Below, piece by piece: positions 8,588-17,904 of a stretch of DNA of 64,000 nt. The stretch is from Gammaproteobacteria bacterium (lineage in GTDB: Bacteria > Pseudomonadota > Gammaproteobacteria > GRL18), in contig WFNB01000032.1 in NCBI GenBank assembly GCA_015488755.1, positions 1 to 64,000 on the forward strand, read 5' to 3'. The number at the start of each line of letters is the position of its first letter. The stretch's first letter is position 1. The notes beneath the pieces are model-generated. The model did no database searches and had not been told where the DNA came from. It was given only the letters and a program-made list of their open reading frames with translations. The position numbers and the translations under genes are program-made.

Positions 8588-9679
8588 TTAATCTGGTAAT
8601 GCTGGGCCTTCTTCACCCCAGCACAAAGTGGCACCACACCCGGGTGTTTCAAAGAGGTCTATACGATCCAATTGAGGTAATTTATCGGCCATTTTATCTT
8701 TAATCCAGATTAAGACACTGCCAACATCAGTATCACCAAGGCCATCAAGCAAATCTAAACGAGCATGATCCAATTGTTGATAAACCGGTTTAAACAGGCG
8801 TTTCACATCACCATAATCAACCGTCCAGCCCATAACCTTATCTAAGGTTGCCGTTAGGTGAAGGCGTATAAGATAACTATGACCATGCAATTGTCGACGC
8901 TTGTTATTGGCATTAACCGATTTTAAACGTAAGGCACTTTCAAAGCGTTGTTCTTTCCATATCCGATAATGACTGCCGTTATAGTGACAACCAGAGGTAT
9001 GGGTTTCATAAACAGTCACCCATGAAAGTTGCACAAAATCTGCCTTGAGCTGTTGCCAAATCCAGTGCGCCAACACTTCTGATGTGGGGTTTTCCAGCCC
9101 CTTGATATCATTTAAACAATGGTAATCTAATTGCTCATGTAAGGCTTGCCAATGATTATCAATGGCATCAAAATCAATGCCCATATCACTGATATTATCT
9201 TGATCAGCATGTAAAATCACTTCAAAACCATGACCATGCATATTGCCACAAGGATGCCCCTTTGGAACATGGGGTAATTGGTGAGCTGCTTCAAAACGAT
9301 AACGGCGCCAGATATGTGCATGACCTTTTTTATCCAGATCGACACCACTATCATGAGTACTTTGAATAGCCACCCGATCAATGGCTGCTAGATTAATTTT
9401 ATGATGGAGCCAACGAGCCAGATTTTCATCGGTGGGAACATCAATGTGTTTATTGAGTAAACTATAATTTAACGGTTCAAGGCTTGTTGCTAATTGTTGT
9501 TTTAAGAAACTCACTTGCTCAGGTGAATTATTGCGATCATTAACGGGTATGGGAACACGTATGGAGGCACTATAACTATGGCCATGCAAATGAGCAGCAG
9601 GATGATTTTTATCTAAAATATCAATCTGGCAGGCCGCTTCAAACGGCATGGTTGCCAAGTACAAAAGAGTGTCTCTCAT
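8588..9679 (-). CDS. queD: 6-carboxytetrahydropterin synthase QueD, three PTPS domains in tandem
   Basis: QueD turns 7,8-dihydroneopterin triphosphate into 6-carboxytetrahydropterin. Single-domain QueD is about 120 residues; this protein has 363, with three PTPS-like units near 1-120, 125-235 and 240-355. The middle unit resembles E. coli QueD most (FEAAHQLPHVPKGHPCGNMHGHGF): zinc ligands H133, H148, H150 and catalytic C144 are present, but LDYHCLN has Tyr where E. coli has catalytic His71. Unit 1 (FEAACQI, HLHGHSY) has Cys for the first zinc ligand. Unit 3 (FESALRL, LHGHSY) lacks that ligand and the catalytic Cys but keeps LDH and a late Glu. It sits between queC and queE. Confidence 0.88.
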   Translation of the reverse strand: MRDTLLYLATMPFEAACQIDILDKNHPAAHLHGHSYSASIRVPIPVNDRNNSPEQVSFLKQQLATSLEPLNYSLLNKHIDVPTDENLARWLHHKINLAAIDRVAIQSTHDSGVDLDKKGHAHIWRRYRFEAAHQLPHVPKGHPCGNMHGHGFEVILHADQDNISDMGIDFDAIDNHWQALHEQLDYHCLNDIKGLENPTSEVLAHWIWQQLKADFVQLSWVTVYETHTSGCHYNGSHYRIWKEQRFESALRLKSVNANNKRRQLHGHSYLIRLHLTATLDKVMGWTVDYGDVKRLFKPVYQQLDHARLDLLDGLGDTDVGSVLIWIKDKMADKLPQLDRIDLFETPGCGATLCWGEEGPALPD

Positions 9680-9706
9680 AATTTATTATTACTTATAATC
9701 TGGTCT

Positions 9707-10399
9707 TTATTCTGGATGATTGTGGCTGAAAAATGCAAAACGTTCTACTAATGGATCAGCACATTGTGCCTCAGCAAAGCCTTTGGCTCTCAATTGACAC
9801 GCCTGACAATGACCACAAGGTGGCTGCGCACCATTATAGCAGGTATGCGTATAAGCCATAGCATCCATTGCGCCCAATTTATTGGCCATAGTAACGGTAT
9901 CAGCCTTAGATAAATTCATCAGAGGTGTGTGAATGGTGACAGTATATTCCATGCCTAGTCTCAGCGTTTGTTCCAGTGAGCTGAGCGTGTTTTCACGACA
10001 GTCAGGATAACCGCTATAGTCTGTTTGTGCGACCCCCGTAATTAAGTGCTCAATATTACGCTGATAGGCATAGGCGGCGGCAAAGGTAAGAAACACAAGA
10101 TTTCGTCCTGGCACAAAGGTATTGGGTAATTGTGTGTCTTGCTCTGAACTATCCACCACAGGCCGATCATCAACTAACGCATTACCACCGAGCACTTTAA
10201 AGGTGTCAATAGGTAATATGGCATGTCCAATAGCAGCAATTTCAGCCACTTTTTTAGCCGCCGTAATTTCCACCCGATGACGTTGCCCATAATCAAAAGT
10301 AAGACTGCTGACATTCTCATGACCAAATTCTTTTATTGCCCAGTACAAACAAGTCGTTGAATCCTGACCACCCGATAGTACAACCAACGCTTTACTCAT
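9707..10399 (-). CDS. queC: 7-cyano-7-deazaguanine synthase QueC
   Basis: An ATP-dependent enzyme converting 7-carboxy-7-deazaguanine to preQ0 with ammonia. The N-terminal pyrophosphatase loop is VVLSGGQDSTTCLYWA; FVPGRNLVFLTFAAAYA is conserved; the C-terminal zinc cluster is CYNGAQPPCGHCQACQLRAKGF. The track starts at an ATG whose codons contain the Shine-Dalgarno (ATGAGGAAAATT); AGGAAA points to the ATG at 10399, giving MSKALVVLSGG and 230 residues, the family's length. It is the first gene of the que operon and is divergent from cobO. Confidence 0.95.
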   Translation of the reverse strand: MSKALVVLSGGQDSTTCLYWAIKEFGHENVSSLTFDYGQRHRVEITAAKKVAEIAAIGHAILPIDTFKVLGGNALVDDRPVVDSSEQDTQLPNTFVPGRNLVFLTFAAAYAYQRNIEHLITGVAQTDYSGYPDCRENTLSSLEQTLRLGMEYTVTIHTPLMNLSKADTVTMANKLGAMDAMAYTHTCYNGAQPPCGHCQACQLRAKGFAEAQCADPLVERFAFFSHNHPE

Positions 10400-10436
10400 A
10401 ATTTTCCTCAATGACTAGGTTTATATTTTAAAACCA

Positions 10437-10470
10437 GTATACTCTAGATAAGATGATCTTAAAAAGATAA
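10437..10470 (+). repeat. Dispersed repeat, partial copy D
   Basis: AGTATACTCTAGATAAGATGATCTTAAAAAGATAA resembles the left half of the palindromic element at 42461-42540 (GGATAAGATGATCTTGAAAATAAC). It lies just upstream of the cobO start, in the queC/cobO divergent gap. Confidence 0.5.
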
Positions 10471-10474
10471 ACCT

Positions 10475-11077
10475 ATGAACAATAATAAAATACAGCGTCA
10501 TAACGAACGCATGAAACGCCATAAAGAAATAGTCGATGACAAAATTGCTAAGGCAACCATTGAGCAAGGCGTGGTGATTGTTATTACCGGTAATGGCAAG
10601 GGTAAAACCACTTCAGCATTAGGTACGTTATTGCGCAGTTTAGGGCATGGTCATCACTGTGCTTTAGTGCAATTTATTAAAGGCCAATGGGCTTGTGGGG
10701 AAACACAGTTTTTTGCTCAGACTGACAATCTCAAAACATTTACCATGGATACAGGGTTTACTTGGAACACTCAGGATTTTGCCCAAGACAAACTCGCAGC
10801 ACAAACGATTTGGCGGGAGTGCCTACCTTTGTTTAGTGATCCCAATTGTCGCTTAATTGTGCTTGATGAAATAACCTATATGTTTAAATATAACTATTTG
10901 GCTATTAATGAGCTACTCAGTGCCTTAAAAAATCGCCCTAAGCAACAAAATATAATTATTACTGGCCGTGGTGCACCTAAAGAACTGCTCGAATTTGCTG
11001 ATACAGTGAGTGAAATAAAACCGCTAAAACATGCGTTTAATCAAGGCATTAAAGCGCAGGAAGGTATTGAGTGGTGA
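10475..11077 (+). CDS. cobO: Cob(I)yrinic acid a,c-diamide adenosyltransferase
   Basis: An ATP:corrinoid adenosyltransferase of the CobO/BtuR/CobA type (200 residues), attaching the 5'-deoxyadenosyl group to cobalamin precursors or salvaged corrinoids. It has the family's P-loop VVIVITGNGKGKTTSALGTLLRSLGHGHHCALVQFIKG, then CRLIVLDEITYMFKYNYL and IIITGRGAPKELLEFADTVSEI. No other cobalamin gene is near, so it may serve salvage. A basic N-terminus (NNNKIQRHNERMKRHKE) precedes the domain, as in BtuR. Confidence 0.93.
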   Translation: MNNNKIQRHNERMKRHKEIVDDKIAKATIEQGVVIVITGNGKGKTTSALGTLLRSLGHGHHCALVQFIKGQWACGETQFFAQTDNLKTFTMDTGFTWNTQDFAQDKLAAQTIWRECLPLFSDPNCRLIVLDEITYMFKYNYLAINELLSALKNRPKQQNIIITGRGAPKELLEFADTVSEIKPLKHAFNQGIKAQEGIEW

Positions 11078-11144
11078 GACCTAAAGCGACCCTTAGTTTA
11101 TTTAGCTTGATAGTCAGCAAAAAATAGTATTGATAAGCAAGCAC

Positions 11145-12278
11145 CTAATTATCCAAGCGATCAACCTTTACATTTTGAGGATTAACAGGTGGCAGTTTTT
11201 TACCGCCGAATAGGCTTTCAAAGCGCCAACTCATAAAATTAGGACGAGAGAGGTAGTTTTTACTAACAATAAACTCTAAGACACTTTTTAAACGATATAT
11301 GTGTGCCACAGAATCAATACGAATGATCTCATTGCCTCGTTCATCAAAGGCAATAAGTGTTGGTGCATAAAATAAATTAAGCTGATCCGCCCATTGTTTT
11401 GCAGTGATACGTTGGCCATTGGGTGTGATGACTGGGGTGTCTGAATTCATATCTAATTGCACAATGTCAAACTGAGATAATAGTTTTTTAGTCTCTGCAA
11501 ACTCTAATGGTTTAGAGTGTAAGACATCACAGGCATGGCAATTTTGTTGTTCAAAAAAAACCAGTAAAGGATCTTTAGCAGGAAAATGGCTGCGATCTAA
11601 AGCAAAAGGCGGTGACATAAAGAAATCTTCATGGTTCATATCCGTCACTTCAAACTTAGGCGGTGGATTGGCACGTAACATATAATCTCGAAAGGATTCA
11701 TACTTATAATAATCATGGCCAACATATTCTATGGCGGCGCGAAATTTATAGGGAGGGTAAAAGCCACGCAACATGAGTGTCTGCTGAGCTTGAGTATTAT
11801 AAAAGATAAGCGTGGGGGTAAAATTAGCATTTTCACGAAGGGCATACTCACGTTCTGTCATGACTTGACCATCCGGTGTGGTAAGCTCATTACTGCCCCA
11901 AATGTTGATGGGGATGACATCGAAATTTTTTCGTGTATAAGTCTCAATATCTTTTTGGCCAAAATCCTTATCAATTAATGCCTGACAATAGGCACAATGT
12001 TTTTGCCCAAAATAAACAATAATACCTTTTTTCCCTGTATTTTTAGCTTCATTGATATCGTCTGGAAGCTCTAAAAAACTTTTTTTAAACCATTCAGGAT
12101 AAACAATTTCAGGAATAACCGGTTGATCATTAAAACCATTTTCCCAGTCCTCATCCCAATCATCACTTGCTTGCTCGGCAGCAAAACCAGAGAGGCTCAG
12201 TACTGACAAGAGCAGAAAGAAGACTGTCTTATAGCGCTTTTTGTCTACGATATGGTGCATTAGCTGTCGTGTGTTCAT
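11145..12278 (-). CDS. Exported protein with two thioredoxin-like domains
   Basis: A 377-residue exported protein (signal peptide YKTVFFLLLSVLSLSGFAAEQ). Two related thioredoxin-fold units follow: IIVYFGQKHCAYCQALIDKDF with cis-Pro region NFTPTLIFYN, and LLVFFEQQNCHACDVLHSKPLEF with FYAPTLIAFDERG. Both keep CxxC (CAYC, CHAC), and both carry a similar stretch before the cis-Pro (TPDGQVMTEREYA, TPNGQRITAKQWA), so the protein arose by internal duplication. The units resemble SoxW-like periplasmic thioredoxins. Likely a periplasmic disulfide reductase or isomerase; the partner is unknown. A long palindrome lies in the gap upstream of it. Confidence 0.8.
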   Translation of the reverse strand: MNTRQLMHHIVDKKRYKTVFFLLLSVLSLSGFAAEQASDDWDEDWENGFNDQPVIPEIVYPEWFKKSFLELPDDINEAKNTGKKGIIVYFGQKHCAYCQALIDKDFGQKDIETYTRKNFDVIPINIWGSNELTTPDGQVMTEREYALRENANFTPTLIFYNTQAQQTLMLRGFYPPYKFRAAIEYVGHDYYKYESFRDYMLRANPPPKFEVTDMNHEDFFMSPPFALDRSHFPAKDPLLVFFEQQNCHACDVLHSKPLEFAETKKLLSQFDIVQLDMNSDTPVITPNGQRITAKQWADQLNLFYAPTLIAFDERGNEIIRIDSVAHIYRLKSVLEFIVSKNYLSRPNFMSWRFESLFGGKKLPPVNPQNVKVDRLDN

Positions 12279-12299
12279 TTAGATCAACTCTTGAATAAC

Positions 12300-12366
12300 A
12301 AAAAATTGGCACCAATGATTTTAAAGTAATTTTTATGTTATTTAAAACCATTCATGCCAATTTTTT
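12300..12366. repeat. 67-bp imperfect palindrome (long hairpin)
   Basis: The outer arms AAAAAATTGGCA (12300-12311) and TGCCAATTTTTT (12355-12366) are perfect inverted repeats, and pairing continues inward through AATG and TTTTAAA, about 24 of 30 positions per arm around an AT-rich centre. It fills the divergent gap between the double thioredoxin gene and the GGDEF-EAL gene. It could be a miniature palindromic element or a strong mRNA hairpin in the leader of either gene. Confidence 0.75.
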
Positions 12367-12530
12367 TGGCTGTGGGCACTTATAAGTAAATATGGCCATT
12401 TGTTTAATATGATCATTATATACCCTTTATGTGACATACGGGTCTTTTTTATCTATGATTACAAGACCTAACTTAAGTAATCACTTAGTGTTAGCTTCTC
12501 TCATTAATTTAGTGGAATACTTAATCCTTT

Positions 12531-14546
12531 ATGGCTTTAACATCAACATTGCTGGCAAAAAAACAGGCGCATTACCTCTATCAGTCATTAAACCTAACGG
12601 TTGTCAGCCTGTTTCTGGCCGTTTCAATGGTGCTTTATTTATTATGGGATTTACCTAATACTCGAGAAATGGCTCTGTATTGGTATATTGCGAACTTATT
12701 GGTTTTAGCTCTACGTATGTTGATTGGCCGTTTTTATTGGTCTTCCAGCGCTAAAGATAATCCTTATAAATGGATTATCTTGTTTGCTGTTGCTGTGTGT
12801 CTCAATGGTACTATTTTATCTCTGATTATTTTTATTGTGCCAAGTGATCACAGCTTTTATTATACTTATATCTTATTGTTATTAGGCACAATAGCCATTG
12901 CCTCGATTGCCTCATTGGGTATTATTAAGCGGGTATTTTTTACTTACCTTGGTTTTTTGGCCACCCCCTTAATGATATTTTTTATCACCAATAATAATGA
13001 ACTGCATACGTTTCATATATATGGCTACCTTGTTATCTTTCTATTCACCAGTAGCGCCGTAGTACGTATTAATAAAAGCTTAATATCTGCCTTTACCATG
13101 GAGATTGAAAATAAAATCTTAAGAAAAAAACTGACCAAGGAAACCAGTTCACGTTTACATGCAGAGGATGAAATGCGCAATAAAGCACAAGAACTGCAAG
13201 TGCTTAATGAAACCTTAGAAACAAAAGTAAAAGAAAAAACGGTAGAACTTGAGAATCTCGCCTTTTACGATACCTTAACCCAACTACCAAATCGCCATCA
13301 TTTTTATGATTATCTGGAACGGACCTTAAAACGAAATAAACTCAATCAAGATCCCTTTGCCTTATTTTTTATTGATTTAGATGAATTTAAAACTGTTAAT
13401 GACACTTTAGGACATGACTTTGGTGATATTTTATTAACTCAGGTTGCTCAGCGTTTACGTAACATAATGCGTGTGGACGACTTTGTTGCTCGTATCAGTG
13501 GTGATGAGTTTATTATTGTTGTTAAAAAAGTATTGCACCGAAGCAAGTTTATGCAAATTGCTGATAATATTGTTAAAAAAATATCAGAGCCCTATTTGCT
13601 TATTGATACTCAAACCTTTATTAGCTGTAGCTTGGGTATTGTGCTTTATCCTGAAGACGGTGATAACACCAATACCTTAATTAAACATTCTGATTTAGCC
13701 ATGTATTATGCCAAAGAAAATGGTAAAAATTCTTTTTGCTTTTTTAATACTGACCTATATGAGAAAAAAGCCCAGAAATTCATTTTAAAAAATGCCTTAC
13801 AAACCGCCATTCAAAATAATGAATTATCTCTTGTGTATCAACCTAAGGTAAGTTGTGAGGATGCCTCCATATCCAGCATGGAGGTATTGCTTCGCTGGAA
13901 TAGTCCACAATTTGGCTTTGTGCCACCGGATGAGTTTATTGCTCTGGCAGAAGAGTCCAATCAGATTTTAGAACTAGAAGAATTTGTCCTGATAACAGCA
14001 CTCACGCAGGTGAAACAGTGGAATAACAACCTGCATAAAAATCTTTGTGTCGCAGTGAATATCTCCGGCATTCACTTTATGCAAAAAAACTTTGTGCCAC
14101 AAATAGAGGACATTCTTTCTAAACTGGAATTTAATCCTCAAAATTTAGAGTTAGAACTTACCGAATCAGCCTTAATGAGTGATAGTTGGGAAAGCATTGA
14201 AAAACTAGCACGTTTAAAGTCAAAGGGAGTAAAACTCAGTATTGATGATTTTGGTACAGGGTATTCCTCTTTAAGTTATTTGAAACAATTACCCATTGAT
14301 AACCTGAAAATTGATAAAAGCTTTATTGATTGCATTCCAGATGATAAAAATAATACTGCTATTACCAAGGTGATCATTGATCTGGCTCACCAGTTTAATC
14401 TGCAAACCATTGCCGAAGGTGTTGAGCACAAATATCAGTGTGATTTTCTACAAGCAGCAGGTTGTCACTTTATTCAAGGTTATTATTATCATAAGCCCCT
14501 GAGCATTGAAGCATTTGAAAAACTCATAGGAGCCGATCAGCCGTAG
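12531..14546 (+). CDS. Membrane-bound GGDEF-EAL cyclic-di-GMP signalling protein
   Basis: A 671-residue protein with about six transmembrane helices (residues 20-175), a coiled-coil linker (MRNKAQELQVLNETLETKVKEKTVELE), a GGDEF domain and an EAL domain. The GGDEF domain has FIDLDEFKTVNDTLGHDFGD, signature SGDEF instead of GGDEF and an RxxD inhibitory site (RVDD) five residues before it. The EAL domain has the variant MEVLLRW plus NISGIHF, ELTESALM, DDFGTGYSSLSYLKQLP, LKIDKSF and AEGVE, so metal and catalytic residues look intact. It probably degrades c-di-GMP and may also make it. The membrane part is a sensor of unknown input. Confidence 0.9.
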   Translation: MALTSTLLAKKQAHYLYQSLNLTVVSLFLAVSMVLYLLWDLPNTREMALYWYIANLLVLALRMLIGRFYWSSSAKDNPYKWIILFAVAVCLNGTILSLIIFIVPSDHSFYYTYILLLLGTIAIASIASLGIIKRVFFTYLGFLATPLMIFFITNNNELHTFHIYGYLVIFLFTSSAVVRINKSLISAFTMEIENKILRKKLTKETSSRLHAEDEMRNKAQELQVLNETLETKVKEKTVELENLAFYDTLTQLPNRHHFYDYLERTLKRNKLNQDPFALFFIDLDEFKTVNDTLGHDFGDILLTQVAQRLRNIMRVDDFVARISGDEFIIVVKKVLHRSKFMQIADNIVKKISEPYLLIDTQTFISCSLGIVLYPEDGDNTNTLIKHSDLAMYYAKENGKNSFCFFNTDLYEKKAQKFILKNALQTAIQNNELSLVYQPKVSCEDASISSMEVLLRWNSPQFGFVPPDEFIALAEESNQILELEEFVLITALTQVKQWNNNLHKNLCVAVNISGIHFMQKNFVPQIEDILSKLEFNPQNLELELTESALMSDSWESIEKLARLKSKGVKLSIDDFGTGYSSLSYLKQLPIDNLKIDKSFIDCIPDDKNNTAITKVIIDLAHQFNLQTIAEGVEHKYQCDFLQAAGCHFIQGYYYHKPLSIEAFEKLIGADQP

Positions 14547-14608
14547 CAAAATTCTGGCATATAAAATGCTTCTCTTAAAGAATAGAAAATATAAAAAGAG
14601 AGTATTCT

Positions 14609-15889
14609 ATGACACTGCAAATTACTGATAAGGCCATGGTAAACAGCCACAATTCTCATAGTATAAAACCACCCATGCAAAGTGATTTTGCCAAAGACTT
14701 TACTTTTCAGCAGCTCATAAGTCAAAAATCAGACACAATAACGATAACCACAAAAACAATAGCCACCAGCAGACCATCTGATAATTTACTATCACTGGGT
14801 ACTCTCTCAGGAGCAAATAAAAATGTTGCCCAACTATTACTCGCAAACCCTGCGCTTAAGGCAAAAACTTGGTCCATTATCCATAATCCCATTAATCAGA
14901 CTAAGGCTTTTCATAAGATCCCCTCAGGTCAGGAAATTTATTTTAATACGCAGACTCAAGAGATCTCTTGGCCTAAAAATAGGCTTCATTCACCCAAGCA
15001 GCAATATAAACAAGTCTCTAGTCAACAAGACTCTGTTTCTAGAGCAATTGCGACACCAATATCAGCTGCACCACAAAAAAAAGTGCTGGGTCAGCTCACA
15101 TCACATCAGTCAACCGTATTAAGTCTCTTGGCACAGCAAGATGAGTTTCGTTTACAACGTTGGAGCATTATCCATTCAGCTTTAAATAAAAATAAAGCAT
15201 TTACCCAAATACCCAAAGGAGCCACTGTTTTTATTGATACACAAAGCAAAGAAATTTCATGGCAGAGCCCTGATAAACAAATGACACAGCCTATCTCTGA
15301 TAATAATACGTTATTGGCAAGGAAACTCGATGATGCCGTAAAGCCTTTTATGGGCACAGACTACAAAAAAATGGATTGTTATACCTTGGTTGTTAATGGT
15401 TTGGAAAATATGGGGGTTCATTACCGAGGCGAAGGCAGTTTAAGTCGGCAACTACTGCAAATGGCTCAAACAGAAGGAAAAGTGAACAATGCTTATTTTA
15501 CTGGGGAAGGGATTACTCAAGCAATGGGAGAGAAAGTCTATGCTCATTCAATTACTAAGGTACAAAATATCGAACAACAAAGTCAGGCCATTTTTAAAGA
15601 CATGCAGGCCTTGATAAAAGCGGGGGATATTTTATCTTTTTCACTAGAAAGCAAGGGGCATACAGGGATCATTTCTCAAAATCAACAGCAATGGACCTAT
15701 ATTAATTCGGGACGCTTAGATCACTCCATTAATGACAACGCTCCCAAACAAGGTGTTGGCGAGGAAGTCTTAGTAAAAGAAATTACCAATTGGCTTAAAC
15801 GAGCTAAACGATACCATGAGTCATTGCAAATTACCGTGGGGCGATTAGATAGTCAAAAATTCTCCAGACTGGATGTCGTCAGTTTATAA
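14609..15889 (+). CDS. NlpC/P60-like protein with two 60-residue repeats
   Basis: I recognise no exact family for this 426-residue protein. Residues about 62-121 and 159-218 are two copies of one unit: compare TWSIIHNPINQTKAFHKIPSGQEIYFNTQTQEISW with RWSIIHSALNKNKAFTQIPKGATVFIDTQSKEISW. The C-terminal part looks like a papain-like NlpC/P60 fold: MDCYTLVVNGLENMGV supplies a candidate nucleophile C257, KGHTGII a candidate H351, and YINSG a possible third residue. It is probably a peptidoglycan peptidase or amidase with repeat binding domains. No signal peptide is visible, so its location is open. AAGAGAG lies six bases before the ATG. Confidence 0.75.
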   Translation: MTLQITDKAMVNSHNSHSIKPPMQSDFAKDFTFQQLISQKSDTITITTKTIATSRPSDNLLSLGTLSGANKNVAQLLLANPALKAKTWSIIHNPINQTKAFHKIPSGQEIYFNTQTQEISWPKNRLHSPKQQYKQVSSQQDSVSRAIATPISAAPQKKVLGQLTSHQSTVLSLLAQQDEFRLQRWSIIHSALNKNKAFTQIPKGATVFIDTQSKEISWQSPDKQMTQPISDNNTLLARKLDDAVKPFMGTDYKKMDCYTLVVNGLENMGVHYRGEGSLSRQLLQMAQTEGKVNNAYFTGEGITQAMGEKVYAHSITKVQNIEQQSQAIFKDMQALIKAGDILSFSLESKGHTGIISQNQQQWTYINSGRLDHSINDNAPKQGVGEEVLVKEITNWLKRAKRYHESLQITVGRLDSQKFSRLDVVSL

Positions 15890-15908
15890 TCTGACGGCAA
15901 GTTATTTA

Positions 15909-15942
15909 AGATACCTGAACTCTGGATAAGATAATATTTTTT
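15909..15942 (+). repeat. Dispersed repeat, partial copy A
   Basis: AGATACCTGAACTCTGGATAAGATAATATTTTTT matches one arm of the palindrome at 42461-42540 (ATAACCTGAACTTTGGATAAGAT). It lies in the gap upstream of mnmG. Confidence 0.6.
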
Positions 15943-16006
15943 CCTACAAGTAAAGTGAATGATTTATAATGCTTGCAATTATCGGTCTTTAACTTGGGGA
16001 AACGGC

Positions 16007-17902
16007 GTGTTTTATAGTGATCAGTTTGATGTCATTGTTATTGGTGGTGGTCATGCCGGTACAGAGGCTGCTATGGCAGCCAGCCGGATGGGTGTTAGCA
16101 CCTTACTGATCTCACATAATATAGAAACTCTGGGGCAAATGTCTTGCAACCCAGCTATTGGTGGCATTGGTAAAGGACACTTGGTAAAAGAAATTGATGC
16201 TCTGGGTGGGTTAATGGCCAAAGCAACCGATCAGGGAGGCATCCAGTTCCGCCGTCTTAATGCCTCTAAAGGCCCCGCAGTGCGAGCCACTCGTGCTCAG
16301 GCTGATAGGGTACTATACAAGGCTGCTATACGTTATGCGTTAGAAAACCAAGAAAATCTAAAGCTTTTTCAGCAGGCAGTGACCGATCTCATTATAGAAA
16401 ATGAGCAGGTTGTTGGTGTTGAGACAGAGATGGGGCTAAAATTTCGAGCCAAAACCGTGGTGCTTACTACAGGCACATTTTTAGGTGGTTTAATTCATAT
16501 TGGTTTAGAACATTATCAGGGGGGGCGAGCTGGTGATCCCCCTGCTAACCAACTATCACAACGCTTGCGGGAACTCCCTTTTCGTGTGGATCGCTTAAAA
16601 ACAGGAACCCCCCCACGGCTGGACGGACGTAGTATTAATTTTTCGGTACTTGAAGAACAACCCGGTGACAGCCCCATTCCCACTTTTTCTTTTTTAGGTA
16701 AGGCCAGCGATCACCCACCACAGATCAGTTGTTATATCACCCATACTAATGAAAAAACTCATGAAATTATTCGTACGGGTTTTTCTCGCTCACCGATGTT
16801 TACTGGGGTCATTGAAGGGGTGGGACCTCGATACTGCCCTTCTATTGAAGATAAAATTAATCGCTTTGCCGATAAAACATCGCACCAAATTTTTGTTGAG
16901 CCAGAAGGCTTACAGACTCATGAAGTGTATCCCAATGGCATTTCTACCAGCTTACCTTTTGACATTCAACTGGCTTTTATTCGTTCCATGAAAGGTTTTG
17001 AAAATGCTGACATTGTACGCCCCGGTTATGCCATTGAATATGACTTTTTTGATCCCAGAGATTTAAACGCATCATTAGAAACCCAATTTATTCACGGCTT
17101 GTTTTTTGCCGGACAAATTAATGGTACCACTGGTTACGAAGAGGCCGCCGCACAGGGTCTTATTGCCGGTGCTAATGCCGCCTTGCGAGTGCAGGAAAAA
17201 GAGGCTTGGTCACCGAGACGTGATGAAGCATACATTGGTGTCATGATTGATGATCTGATCACTCAAGGGACATCCGAGCCCTATCGTATGTTCACCTCAC
17301 GAGCAGAATATCGGCTGATACTAAGAGAAGATAATGCTGATTTTCGTTTAACAGAAAAAGGCTATGAGCTAGGGTTGGTAGATGAGCAACGCTGGCGGAT
17401 CTTTAGTGATAAAAAAGCACAGGTAGAAACTGAATTAGCACGTTTAAAAAGCACTCGTATTGGCCCTAATGCCCTAAGCAAAGAAGAAGCCATTCGAGTG
17501 TTAAGCGTTCCCTTAAGCAAAGATTCCAGCTTATATGATTTATTGAGAAGGCCAGAAGTAAGTTATGACTCACTAACAAGCTTGAGCATTGCAGGTAATA
17601 AGCTTGCTGATCCCATTGCCGCTGAGCAAGTCGAAATTCAGAGCAAATATTCGGGCTATATTAAACGCCAACTCGAAGAAATTGATAAACATAAACGCTA
17701 TGAAAATAAGTCTATTCCAGACGATTTTGACTATTTGTCAATCAAAGCCTTATCGTCCGAGGTTCGGGAAAAACTACAACAGGCAAAACCACAGACGATT
17801 GGTCAGGCTGGTCGAATAGCGGGTGTTACACCTGCGGCAATCTCTTTACTTTTGGTGTTTCTAAAAACTTATAAGGCAAATACAAGGCCTGAGGTTAACT
17901 AA
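16007..17902 (+). CDS. mnmG: tRNA uridine-5-carboxymethylaminomethyl synthase subunit MnmG
   Basis: The FAD-containing subunit that, with MnmE, places carboxymethylaminomethyl groups on wobble uridine 34. Features are the FAD loop [91 protein letters not shown] and C-terminal [19 protein letters not shown]. The track starts 16 codons earlier; a GTG at 16007 behind TTGGGGA gives [15 protein letters not shown], matching the MFYPDPFDVI start of E. coli MnmG, and 631 residues. rsmG follows after two bases. Confidence 0.97.
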   Translation: MFYSDQFDVIVIGGGHAGTEAAMAASRMGVSTLLISHNIETLGQMSCNPAIGGIGKGHLVKEIDALGGLMAKATDQGGIQFRRLNASKGPAVRATRAQADRVLYKAAIRYALENQENLKLFQQAVTDLIIENEQVVGVETEMGLKFRAKTVVLTTGTFLGGLIHIGLEHYQGGRAGDPPANQLSQRLRELPFRVDRLKTGTPPRLDGRSINFSVLEEQPGDSPIPTFSFLGKASDHPPQISCYITHTNEKTHEIIRTGFSRSPMFTGVIEGVGPRYCPSIEDKINRFADKTSHQIFVEPEGLQTHEVYPNGISTSLPFDIQLAFIRSMKGFENADIVRPGYAIEYDFFDPRDLNASLETQFIHGLFFAGQINGTTGYEEAAAQGLIAGANAALRVQEKEAWSPRRDEAYIGVMIDDLITQGTSEPYRMFTSRAEYRLILREDNADFRLTEKGYELGLVDEQRWRIFSDKKAQVETELARLKSTRIGPNALSKEEAIRVLSVPLSKDSSLYDLLRRPEVSYDSLTSLSIAGNKLADPIAAEQVEIQSKYSGYIKRQLEEIDKHKRYENKSIPDDFDYLSIKALSSEVREKLQQAKPQTIGQAGRIAGVTPAAISLLLVFLKTYKANTRPEVN

Positions 17903-17904
17903 TC

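Noticed and set aside
12431-12658. 75-residue ORF in front of the GGDEF-EAL gene
   Set aside because: It overlaps the start of the real gene in another frame and has no ribosome site or recognisable content.
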